Below are positions 1-9,545 of a stretch of 64,000 nucleotides of DNA, piece by piece (position 1 is the stretch's first letter; each line of letters begins with the position of its first letter). A program made the position numbers and the translations under genes. Origin of the DNA: Siphonodentalium dalli (lineage: Eukaryota > Mollusca > Scaphopoda > Gadilida > Siphonodentaliidae). Below the pieces are notes generated by a model, which saw only the letters and a program-made list of their open reading frames with translations, was not told the DNA's origin and searched no databases. The stretch is taken from NCBI GenBank assembly GCA_032622095.1, contig CP136066.1, positions 64,942,609-65,006,608 on the forward strand, written 5' to 3'.

Positions 1-317
1 GTCATTCGGTTAGCAGAAAGCTGGATTATTCCTCTTAGATACAAGTTCAGTATGCCACACGTTGGCCACACAACTTCTGAGCAGCTTGATCGTGTAAATG
101 CGTAGGCGTCATGGTCACGTGAATCAGATGCGTTTCGTTGGCAATGGCAACACACGTTACAATTTACATGTATATATGTGTGTCTGTTCTGGCTATTAGC
201 CAACTATACACGTGTAGGTTTATGCCACATTCTACTTGACAAACAATTATTCAAATATTCTTGAATCCAGTTTTCGCTCATCAGGATCCGAATGACATTG
301 CATGGTTATTGTTGTAT

Positions 318-570
318 GATGGTCCAAACCATGTATGTAATGCTAAGAGACAGCCATATAGCTTCATTGGCTTCCAAGATCCCTGCCTTGCTCTGTTCCC
401 GCTGTACCCATATTATTCGCAAAACATTCAAATTCTCCCTAGGGTGACGAGATTCCAGAATGATAACGGAATTTCCTACCACAATGAATACGAATGGAAC
501 AAGTGAAAATTCTCACATGTCAATCCAGATCCAGTGATTGTCGTGAAAGAGGCAATATATTCCGTAACTG
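318..570 (-). pseudogene. Antisense GPCR fragment (ECL2 to TM6), copy A
   Basis: Read on the minus strand, this stretch follows the receptor genes of the window. It has the ECL2/TM5 start (acaatcactggatctggatt), the TM5 text (ggaaattccgttatcattct), then the third loop and TM6 (cttagcattacataca, tggacc). The frame is broken by stops and small gaps, so it cannot encode a receptor. It lies head-to-head with GPCR1. Copies sit in the same place before GPCR3, GPCR4 and GPCR5. The plus-strand open frame seen here is only the shadow of this relic. Confidence 0.8.
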
Positions 571-1230
571 TAAAAATATTGGAAACCAAATAAGCATCAT
601 ATGATTCAACAAAAGATTTGGTTCTTTATGGCAAAAGAACCGTTCTGTTCTTGGTGAGGTGATTTGTGGAACATATTACAAACCACCAACGAATCAAATC
701 CTTTAAAACTCCTGGTTCTTAGTCCACAAAGGACCAAAATATTCAGCTATCTGGTAAATACTATATACGGTTCCAGTTATGGATCCATCCGTGAACCAAA
801 TACTTTTGGGGCGTTTTTGTTTACTTCGCAAAGGTTTAATCTCATAAACTGAAGCCTGTTGGCTAGGAGTCGATTTATCACCATTGTGCAGTAATCCGCT
901 CAGATACATCAACAATGGGATCGTTAAAAACCCTTTGGCGTGGAATTGTTTTCAGAAGTTCGCAGTCATAATTGAACGATCGTGGAATAATGAACAATGA
1001 CTCGTTTAGCTTCCAATTATTGTGAGTCCGTTGCAAGCTTCAATTTGACTTTTAGTCTTGAAAGCATGTCTATTAAAAGCATCAATGTCAATAAAACGTT
1101 GCCACATGCGAACTGAAGTCTGCACTGAATGGTTTAGTGGAATTTACTGCTACAACGCGTTAGATGTTTAAACAACCAACATTCAGCTCGCTATGTAGAA
1201 CACCAATAAAAGCAACTGGCGACATCACAA
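571..1230. other. GPCR1 upstream flank, no gene seen
   Basis: I see no coding sequence here. The stretch recurs before GPCR3 (28143-28830) and GPCR5 (44842-45530), and in shortened form before GPCR2, GPCR4 and GPCR6. This shows that the receptor was duplicated together with its upstream DNA. Confidence 0.6.
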
Positions 1231-1248
1231 TCTCTTACGAATAAAAGT
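1212..1248 (+). promoter_or_regulatory. Candidate core promoter of GPCR1 (conserved block with TATA-like gaataaaag)
   Basis: A block reading gcaactggcgacatcacaat and then gaataaaag is kept at about the same distance before GPCR1 to GPCR6. The AT-box lies near 1239, 15165, 28835, 37312, 45535 and 49938, some 75-112 bases before the start codon or its homologous position. This could be a TATA-type box, with transcription starting near the tctgcgtt text about 30 bases further on. Because whole blocks are duplicated, conservation alone does not prove function. Confidence 0.3.
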
Positions 1249-1316
1249 TGATATTCATGCATGCGTATCGGGGTCTGCGTTATTTCGCTTCATAAGAACA
1301 GACATACGCTTCGAAC

Positions 1317-2408
1317 ATGGAGAACATTTCGGCGCGTATCGGTAATATGACAGGTATTATATCTACTACGGAAATGGATGTTCTTGGTAATAATTCCGAA
1401 TCAACGGATAGTTCGGCTCTAAATAAAGCTGGAAAATGGATATGGATAATATTCCCGCCTATTGTTTTAATAGTTGGACTTACGGGAAACATTATCTCGA
1501 CAATTGTGTTTAGTCGCAAAAAGATGAGAAACGGAACAATGCCAGTTTATTTGATAACTCTGGCAACAGTGGACTCGTTATCACTCATAGTCATGCTCTC
1601 TCGTGACTGGTCAATTGCTGTCTTCGACTTTGATATTCAGGAGAGTTCAGACCTCGTTTGTAAAACACACCATTTTATGGTGTTTTTTCTCACAGATTAT
1701 TCAGGGTGGACACTCGTGGCAACTACTACGGAGAGAGCCATCTCCATTCGGTTTCCACAGTCAAGGAAATATACCAAGAAGAGTGCAGCAACAATACTAG
1801 TGGTAATTGGAATCTGTCTCATCGTACTGAATTCTCACGTGACATATGGATTTCGGTTATTGGACATGGGTAAATGCCGACCACACCAATCTACAGAATA
1901 CAAATACTTCATGGACAACTACTGGGTCTGGATTAACATGGCAGCATTTTCTCTTATTCCTTTCCTACTCATAATGGCAGGAAATTCTGTTATCATTCTG
2001 GAAATTCGCCGCACCAGGACGAATTTGAATGCTTTTGCGAATACTATGGCAACAACAGTAGTAAGGCAGGGATCTCGAGGGCCCACTAAGTTATTGCTGA
2101 CTCTTAGCACAATGTATCTTGTATGGACCTTGCCTGTAACCATACTTGATGTCTTTCAGTTCGGTTTGCACGTCAAGTTTGACGTCTTCAAATTAGCAAG
2201 ACCGATATCGAATGTCATGGCAGCATGTAACAACGCCTCTAACTTCTATCTGTATTGTTTAACTGGGTCGAAATTCAGAAAGGAACTCGTCGAGATGACG
2301 ACCTGCTTCCGTGGAAATGCATTATGGAAACGTTCGGACATATATACATGTAGTGGTTCGGTAGACGGAACATGTAATCACACCACGAATACACAATCTA
2401 CAGTGTAA
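1317..2408 (+). CDS. GPCR1: rhodopsin-like (class A) orphan receptor
   Basis: A 363-residue, single-exon seven-helix receptor. The extracellular N-terminus (~40 residues) has N-glycosylation sequons at N3, N10 and N25. TM1 (~41-65) carries GLTGN with N58, TM2 has D86, and TM3 starts after C115, which should pair with C187 in loop 2. The TM3 end reads TERAISIRF instead of D/ERY. TM5 has P215, TM6 reads VWTLP (P273), and TM7 reads NFYLYC, so F replaces the P of NPxxY. Helix 8 begins TGSKFRKEL. The C-terminus QSTV fits a class I PDZ ligand. The start ATGGAGAAC is the one shared by most paralogs. The receptor acts at the plasma membrane and presumably couples to G proteins. The NFYLYC style resembles invertebrate peptide receptors (FMRFamide/TRH-receptor-like), but the ligand is unknown. 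Confidence 0.9.
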   Translation: MENISARIGNMTGIISTTEMDVLGNNSESTDSSALNKAGKWIWIIFPPIVLIVGLTGNIISTIVFSRKKMRNGTMPVYLITLATVDSLSLIVMLSRDWSIAVFDFDIQESSDLVCKTHHFMVFFLTDYSGWTLVATTTERAISIRFPQSRKYTKKSAATILVVIGICLIVLNSHVTYGFRLLDMGKCRPHQSTEYKYFMDNYWVWINMAAFSLIPFLLIMAGNSVIILEIRRTRTNLNAFANTMATTVVRQGSRGPTKLLLTLSTMYLVWTLPVTILDVFQFGLHVKFDVFKLARPISNVMAACNNASNFYLYCLTGSKFRKELVEMTTCFRGNALWKRSDIYTCSGSVDGTCNHTTNTQSTV

Positions 2409-2730
2409 AGAGCCACTTAAGGATGCACAATTCGGATTTAACAAAATTATTCCAAAAATTTACTGATCCAATTTTCAGGCTACCAAGCAAGTTAAACAGA
2501 AAAATACTTTCAATCATCACCATTCACATGGCAGTCATGGCGAAAATCCATGAAAGCATCCATCAGTTTTATCTTGAAAACGAGTAAAACATGTCATTAT
2601 CTGCTGAGTAATTTCAACTAATGCGTGGACGCTCTTTACTAAAAATCATCATTGGAATTTTTCTCGCCTGAAAAAAAACAACTCAAAATGTATTAAAATA
2701 TCTTTTTTTGAAAGCCGATATCTAATCTTC

Positions 2731-3672
2731 AAGCCGTCTATCAATGGGTTCGTGGTACGATCGGTGGTATCTCAAGCCGTCTATCAATGGGTTCGTGGTA
2801 CGGTGGTTATGACCTCAAGCCGTCTATCAGTTGGTTCGTGGTACTGTGGATATGATCTCAAGCCGTTTATCAATGTGTTCGTGGTACGGTGGATATGACC
2901 TCAAGCCGTCTATCAGTTGGTTCGTGGTACGGTGTATAGGATCTCAAGCCGTCTATCAATGGGTTCGTGGTACGGTGGGTAAGATCTCAAGCCGCTTATT
3001 AGTGGGTTCGTGGTACGGTGGGTAGGATCTCAAGTCATCTATCAATGGGTTCGTGGTACGTGGGTAGGATCTCAAGCCGTCTATCAATGGGTTCGAGATA
3101 CGGTGGGTAGGATCTCAAGCCGTCTATCAATGGGTTCGTGGTACGGTGGGTAGGATCTCAAGCCGTCTATCAATGGGTTCGTGGTACGTGGGTAGGATCT
3201 CAAGTCGTCTATCAAAGGGTTCGTGGTACGTGGGTAGGATCTCAATCCGTCTATCAATGGGTTCGTGGTACGGTCGGTTGGGTCTCAAGCCGTCTATCAA
3301 TGGGTTCGTGGTACGTGGGTAGGATCTCAAGTCGTCTATCAATGGGTTCGTGGTACGTGGGTAGGATCTCAATCCGTCTATCAATGGGTTCGTGGTACGG
3401 TCGGTTGGATCTCAAGCCGTCTATCAATGGGTTCATGGTACGGTCGGTAGGATCTCAAGCCGTCTATCAGTGGGTTCGTGGTACGGTCGGTAGGATCTCA
3501 AGCCGTCTATCAATGGGTTCGTGGTATGGTGGGTAGGATCTCAAGGCGTCTATCAATGGGTTCGTGGTACGGTGAGTAGGATCTCAAACCGTCTATCAAT
3601 GGGTTCCGGTACGGTGGGTAGGATCTCAAGCCGTCTATCAGTGGGTTCGTGGTACGGTGGGTATGATCTCAT
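2731..3672. repeat. 43-bp minisatellite, copy A (~22 units)
   Basis: Tandem units of 42-43 bases are built around ccgtctatcaatgggttcgt followed by ggtacggtgggtaggatct. Early units vary more (gtggatatga, cagttggtt). Long open frames on both strands here come from the repeat and lack stops by chance. The array begins about 320 bases after the GPCR1 stop. Its partner array in the duplicated block (47026-48134) is longer. Confidence 0.95.
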
Positions 3673-5071
3673 TATGTTCTGATATAGAACATTAACTAAT
3701 TTAGAATTAATTCGTCCACTATGACGGACATCTATAAAGGAACTAAATGCCTTCGAATTGGGTTCATGTGAAATAACCCAAATTTATTATCCATCCCTTA
3801 ACTAACGCAATTTCTGATTGGACAAAAGCCGTCACATGATAATTCGGGAAAAAGTCTTACTGGACTCCCTAAATTTATATTGGACTCAATCAAGTCCAAT
3901 ATGATATTATTATCGGGACTCCGTGACATCACGAAGTAACTCTATTTGCCAAATGAATCGGTGAAATTGTGATACGCGCGCAATACTCTGGTGGATTTGC
4001 AGACGTTTTAATTTCGTGTTTATTGTTCCAAATCATGCTTTCGGTTGATCAAATGCAGGTTTTTATAGAGAATCAAGTGCCGGCAAATACCAATAATAAC
4101 CTCAGAAGTCTTATTCCCAAAATTTGGATAAACATAGAGATGGATAATAACAATGTCATTATACAATGTTGTGTACAGTATGTGTTTTTATAGTACTCGT
4201 CCATGTTGTGGTGAAAAGTCATATTGGACTCTCGTCCAATATGGATTTTCACCACAACCTGGACTCGTACAAGAAAAACACATACTGTACACAAAATTGT
4301 ATATTGTTATAAGATACATGTCTGTAAAAAAAAATTATCAAGTATATATAGATGAAAATATTGATTGCCTTTTTCTTACTTTCACTAGTAATAACTCTCC
4401 AATAAGGAGATTTCGCATGCCAAGACCATCGTTATGTAAACATTACTGTTACAGCGGAATTACCGATAACAGTCTAATTCGTCCAATACGTTGTACAAAA
4501 GTTTAATAACAATTTGACGATAAACATTGGAAAAGGTAAAATCATTGAAAATATTAAAAATATCATATTAAGACTAATATATATGATCTTACTACATGAT
4601 TAGCCATGTTTGTTGACAAATCACAGCAACAGATTTGTTTACAGAACAGTGGTTTCAACACGCGAAGTTTCGTTGTTGGAGAGCTATCAGTAATTAATAA
4701 AAGAACCAAGTTACTGTTTCTCCATATTCCTCTTATGTTTTTACAGACTTATAGTTTTGCACATTTACCAACTACGGATGCATTGGGTCTCTTTAATTTC
4801 CAAGCGTCAATATCAAAGCTATGGTAATTGATCGCTTTTGTGATATTACGGCGTTTAAAACAGGCCGAAGATCTAAATAGTTGATATACTGATACGCGGA
4901 CTTTAGATACCATGCACAGACTGATGGTGTAGATATTTAATGCTGTTTTAACTCTCCGAACATATGTAAGAGAGCTCGTTGTTGTTACCATATCAGGAAT
5001 AAATTTACACGAACGCCGCTCGTTTTTGTTCAACGCGTAAATGGGTACGAAGAGGTATAGTAATGATGCCA
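3673..5071. other. Intergenic DNA after the 43-bp array
   Basis: I see no credible gene. The stretch contains a cattggactc/gagtccaat inverted pair near 3885-3905 and the hairpin at 4157-4300. Its text recurs at 48135-49452. Short open frames here are not kept between the two copies. Confidence 0.5.
4157..4300. repeat. Long hairpin (MITE-like), copy A
   Basis: Two arms of roughly 60-70 bases read acaatgttgtgtacagtatg ... and catactgtacacaaaattgt, with a short loop around tcatattggactctcgtcc. The arms are imperfect. A second copy lies at about 48626-48770 inside the segmental duplication. It could be a small foldback element; no target duplication is clear. Confidence 0.7.
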
Positions 5072-5087
5072 CCCCCCCCCCCCCCCC
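5072..5087. repeat. Poly-C run (16 C)
   Basis: An uninterrupted run of 16 C on the plus strand. Length errors are likely here. Confidence 0.95.
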
Positions 5088-5358
5088 TAGACTGTCCACA
5101 GCGGTGGTGGCGTACTTCCTATATTGACCTGTGGATTATTTCCGTGGCCAAATGATATTTACAGCACGGGAGTGTTCTAATCCTATTCCCTAACCAGTTT
5201 ACATTCTTATGACATGTTTAAACTGTTACAGCGGAATTAGCGATAACAGTCTAATTAGTCTCATACGTTACAAAAGTTTAATAACAATTTGACGATAAAC
5301 ATTGGAAAATGTCAAATCATTGAAAACTATTTTTTAAATCATATTCAGACTTATATAT

Positions 5359-5519
5359 GCAATCAACGTCGTTTTCGATGCATCTGTCGGCGTATAGAAG
5401 TGTCGGATGCCGAATTACATACTGTATAATTTCGCTCTTCGCGAAATTATACAAAGTATGTAGTTCGGCATCCGACACTTCTATACGCCGACAGATGCAT
5501 CGAAAACGACGTTGATTGC
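5359..5519. repeat. Near-perfect 161-bp palindrome
   Basis: The left arm starts gcaatcaacgtcgttttcga and the right arm ends tcgaaaacgacgttgattgc. The arms are about 75 bases and nearly identical, around a centre reading ttcgctcttcgcgaa. This could be a foldback or MITE-type insertion. It has no coding capacity, and open frames on either strand here are mirror images of the same arm. Confidence 0.9.
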
Positions 5520-6374
5520 TTATAATTACGACAATCCGCATATTAGTTGATGATTAAACAAGTTCTTTTTAAAGAAACTATATTAAAAACACTAAAATAG
5601 TAAAAATACCCAAGTGATATTTGTGTCTGGACTCAGCTGCTCTTTTGACCGAAATGGGAAATTGGGTCGAGAATAAATTGGGCGACCGACCGGAAGTTAG
5701 AGATGAACACACACAATTCGATCGCTGTTTCCGACATTCCAACTACACAAAAGCAAGAGACCACACCCGTAAACTATTAAACTGTACTTGCTGGTGTAAA
5801 ATTTCACTTATTTAAAACGATTCTAGAACATGTATTGTCATAAAGGCAGTCCGATTCGATAGCGATCCCGAAGCGGTGTTCCCAAACTTCGCCACCGAAT
5901 TTGTGGTCTCCGGCGACTCGAAAAGTAAACAGTCGCTACAAAGGTGCATTCTATGCTCTCATGACCACTGCCATGTCATATTATTATTGGCACGAAGCTG
6001 GATAAATGCTAATACTAATGGTGGAATAGTTATGTAATACATTCTTTTATCCCCAAATAAATTAATGTACTATTTTGATGTTTAATCGGCGTTATTTTTT
6101 CGCTGATATTTGGCGTCTTGCGTTACCACTAGAAACGGAAGTGATTTCTTGCGATTTGATTGGTGGACAAAATAAAAATCCGGGTAAATTCGCCCCATGG
6201 ATATTCGACTTGCTTTGCGAACTTTTTAAGGTATCACTATCCCCAGTGATGCGGGAAACGACACTTCCATCCACTGATATATATTGTCGCTACCAAGCGT
6301 ATCTAAGGGCCTTGACCAATCAAATGCACGCATTTTAGTCAAAGCGAAAGTAGTTGTAATTTGAACTTACTACA
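5520..6374. other. Intergenic DNA, no gene recognised
   Basis: Two short open stretches (about 64 and 87 residues) show no recognisable motif and have no counterpart in the other blocks. The pair ttgattggtgg (~6155) and ttgaccaatcaaatgc (~6313) gives a weak inverted match of the kind seen in non-autonomous elements. Confidence 0.4.
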
Positions 6375-6641
6375 GGATTCCAAAGTATATTATTGACCCT
6401 CCCAAATGACACACATATATCGTGACAATTCAGTGGTCAATAGTTCGTCCGATGACCACCTTTCGCCTGTGGATCTATATATATCGTTATACGACGAAAC
6501 GTGTCATCAGTGTTTTTGGACTCCGATATCTTTTAATTTTAGGACAACTGTGGATTTCTTGAATTTATGTTACACTTAAGTGGAATGTGTCGACACCAGT
6601 TAAGATTTCGACACACATGTTGAGTATTTAGTATATACTAG
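6375..6641. repeat. Receptor 3'-flank module, copy 1
   Basis: A ~260-bp stretch with gacgaaacg, the ctccgatatct words and taattttaggacaactgtgg, ending atgttgagtatttagtatat. It recurs at 16650-16910, 30296-30570, 38795-39037 and 39985-40232, in each case some 300-500 bases or more after a receptor. It marks the end of the duplicated unit. I see no coding potential. Confidence 0.75.
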
Positions 6642-7879
6642 CAGGGTTACCCGGCGTTGCACAGGTTAAAGTGATGTGAAACCCTCTGTGGATATTTGGT
6701 GGGAATAGAGAATACTCTTGCTCTCAAAGTGATACATGTATTCTCATAAATTGCATATCCAAATGGGATCACAAAACATGATTCTTACACATGGAATATA
6801 AGTAGTGGCCCACCTTGTCATGTCGGAGCGATTATCATTTTGTTTATCGCGTTTAAACCGTCCCACCAATAACGAAGTATTTATTTAGTTACAACTATAC
6901 GTATACATCAGACGTTATAGCATGAAACATCATACACACATTAGTTCGAAACAATAAAAGACGACAATTGTGTTTTACATAGAGATGTATCAGTCAATCA
7001 ATCAGTCAATCAATCAATCAATCTAGTTTATCATATCTTCATGAAGATACAGATGTTTTAAAGATATGTCCAGGTGCTCCTCTGTTCTGGTGCTATATAC
7101 TGGCTAATCATTTTCAGTTTAAAAGAAAAGATGTTATGCATATTATGCATGTTATAGCAGCTACACGTGGCCGACACAGTCAGATTTTGAGTTGTTTATG
7201 TTAGGCGATGAGTCTGTTCTAAAAAATGAAAGAAATCCTCTGTATCGGGCAGATATATACCCTTGTCAGATGTCACTATTGGAGGATCCTAAAAAGTCAT
7301 GTGCTACGGACTTCGTTTTCCTTTATCTCAGAAGTAACCATATTTGACTGCACACTGCGACCACTATTTTTGAACAGGCCTGCTCTACATTTCCATATCT
7401 CTTGGCAATTGTAACTTTTTGTGTGGAAACTATATTGAATGGGACAGACTCAATCGTGTTATAATATATACATGAGCCATTCTAATATGCAATCCTCTGA
7501 CGATTCAAGGTCCCTCAGTTTGAATGAATATATTTATCTCTTAAATAGATTGATATAAATATACTGTTAATGCTTTCTTCTATGTAACTGTGTTGCTAGA
7601 TCATTATAGGAATGCCCTGATTTCCATCCCCATATAAATATGACAGTTGAGAAGATATAATTGTTCAGGTGACTTAATTCGATCACCAATTGTCGAGATT
7701 ATGAAACTGGAATGCCAAAAACTCCTTAGAACGACATGGATATGGCCTGGGAGATGAATATATCTAACTTTGTTGGATATCGGCGAATTGAACAATCTTA
7801 TAAATGCTAGTGAATCTCCTCTCGCCATCCATGACCCAAACGACCCCAAATGTGATTTAATTCATCATATTATTAGAGA
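6642..7879. other. Unassigned intergenic DNA with a tcaa/tcag microsatellite
   Basis: The stretch opens with gcagggttacccggcgttgc, a GC-rich word typical of short interspersed elements in invertebrate genomes (from memory). A tcaatcag microsatellite lies at 6991-7023. I recognise no gene; short open frames at 7226 and 7604 (minus strand) have no support. Confidence 0.4.
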
Positions 7880-9545
7880 AGAACGTGCGTGAATTTGGTG
7901 GAATTAGTGCTAAATATATTTGTATCAACATTGGTGCAACTCCCCGCATGCATGACTTGAACCGCGCCACTGTTGTCATATTTAAACCACGTCTATTAGA
8001 CTCATGCATAGATTATATAATGGAGATGATTATATATAAGTTTGGTGGTAATTGGCAACTAAACAAATTCTTATCATAGTTATTACTCCCCCCCCCCCAT
8101 CTCTCACCCAAACGGCACAAATTTCGCGTCTTTAAATCACACGTTTATATTCCTCGTATCACATCACGGAGAATAATATATCAATTTGGTCGAAATCTGC
8201 GCTAAAAATAGCCCCTCCCCGACAACAACGCCATTTTAGATAATTTTAACCCGCACCATTATCTTACTCGTAAAAAGCTACCCCTGTTAGGCCGCCTGGT
8301 GCCATCTCGATTGTACCCGTAAAGGTATATATTGAACACAGACAGAAATTCGCAAATATTTGATTCATTGTATCATTTGAGAAGAATGTGTATTCATGAG
8401 TTTGGTGGTAATTGGCACTAAACATATTTTTATAAGTTTTTGGTGACCTTCCCATCCCTATTTCGGACTCAAGCGGCGCCACTTTTGACATCATTAAACC
8501 ACACACTTAGACTCATTATAGAGATGAATATATATAACATATATGAAAATTGGCGAGTATACAAATTCGTATCAAATTTAGGGCCACCATTGCATATCTC
8601 TCACCCAAAAGGCACCAATTTGGCGCATTTAAACCACACGATTAGATTATTCGTATCACGGAGAAGAATATGTATCAATCAGGTGGAAATCGGTGCTAAA
8701 CATATTGTTTATCAATGTTTGTGTCCCTCTCACCCTCTGCGCACCCCTGACTCGAATGGCCCCACTTTTGACATCTTTAAACCACACAATTAGACTCCTG
8801 ATATCATGGAGATTATTATTTGTAAGTTTGGTGCTAATCCGCGACTAAACAAATTTTTATCAAATTTAGTGACAACCCCACCCCCATCTCCCAACGAAGC
8901 AGCCCCAATATGGCGTCTTTAAAATCACACGATTAGATTCCTCATATCATGGATGATAAGAATGTGTATCACTTTGGTGGAAATTGGCGCTAAAAATATT
9001 GTGTATCAATTTTGCTGCCCCTCTCCCTTTGAGTGCACCCCTGACTCGAATGACGCCGCCTTTGACAGCTCTAAGCCACGCCATTAGACACCTCATACCA
9101 TGGGGATGAATTTGTATAAGTTTGGTGGCAATCGGCGACTAAACCAATTATTATCAGAATTAGTTCCCCCACCGCCCCACCCCCCAAATCTCTCATCCCA
9201 ACGACACCAATTTGGCGTCTTTAAATCACACAATAAGATTCCTTGTATCATGGAGAAGATCTCAGAAGAATGTGCATCAATTTGGTGGAAATCGGCGCTA
9301 AAATTATTTTGATAAAATGTTGGTGCCCCTCTCCCCTTCGGGGCATCCCTGACACGAACGGCGCGACTTTTGACATATTTAAACCACGCCATTATATTCC
9401 TCATATTATGGGTATGATTATATTTAAGTTTGGTGGCATTCGGCGACAAAATGTGTTCTCCCCCCCCCCCCCCCCCTCTTTGCTGCCCCTGACAACAACG
9501 GCGTCACTTTAGAAAATTCTAACCCTCGCCATTATCTTTCTCGTA
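7880..9545. repeat. Degenerate ~147-bp tandem repeat
   Basis: The landmark tttggtgg(a/c)aatcgg recurs near 7894, 8041, 8176, 8401, 8680, 8828, 8972, 9121, 9280 and 9427, mostly 130-160 bases apart. Between landmarks the units alternate the phrases caccaatttggcgtctttaa and cacttttgacatctttaaac, so the higher unit is about 300 bases. Units are strongly diverged and carry C-rich tracts (to 9478). Part of the array is repeated at 12478-12720. Confidence 0.8.

Larger units (their letters stand above)
1..5003. repeat. Segmental duplication, copy A (partner 44284-49452)
   Basis: The first 5 kb is near-identical to 44284-49452. It includes the upstream flank, GPCR1, the 43-bp array and a hairpin element. 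The left limit is the window edge. On the right, the match ends just after the shared text atatcaggaataaat, where the partner jumps into a dispersed repeat. The two copies differ mainly by point changes and by about four extra 43-bp units in the partner. This is the youngest duplication in the window. Confidence 0.9.

Noticed and set aside
261-506. 81-residue plus-strand frame conserved at 27838 and 44534
   Set aside because: It begins with TTG, is broken in the 35.8 kb copy, and is the reverse strand of a decayed receptor fragment; its conservation comes from block duplication.
703-915. 70-residue minus-strand frame (also near 28277)
   Set aside because: It shows no similarity to the receptor family or any domain I know, and overlaps a plus-strand frame of similar length in duplicated noncoding DNA.
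3127-3536. Open frames of 60-132 residues on both strands in the 43-bp array (and 47126-48148)
   Set aside because: They are products of a stop-poor tandem repeat and run on both strands at once; unit length changes of one base shift the frame without selection.
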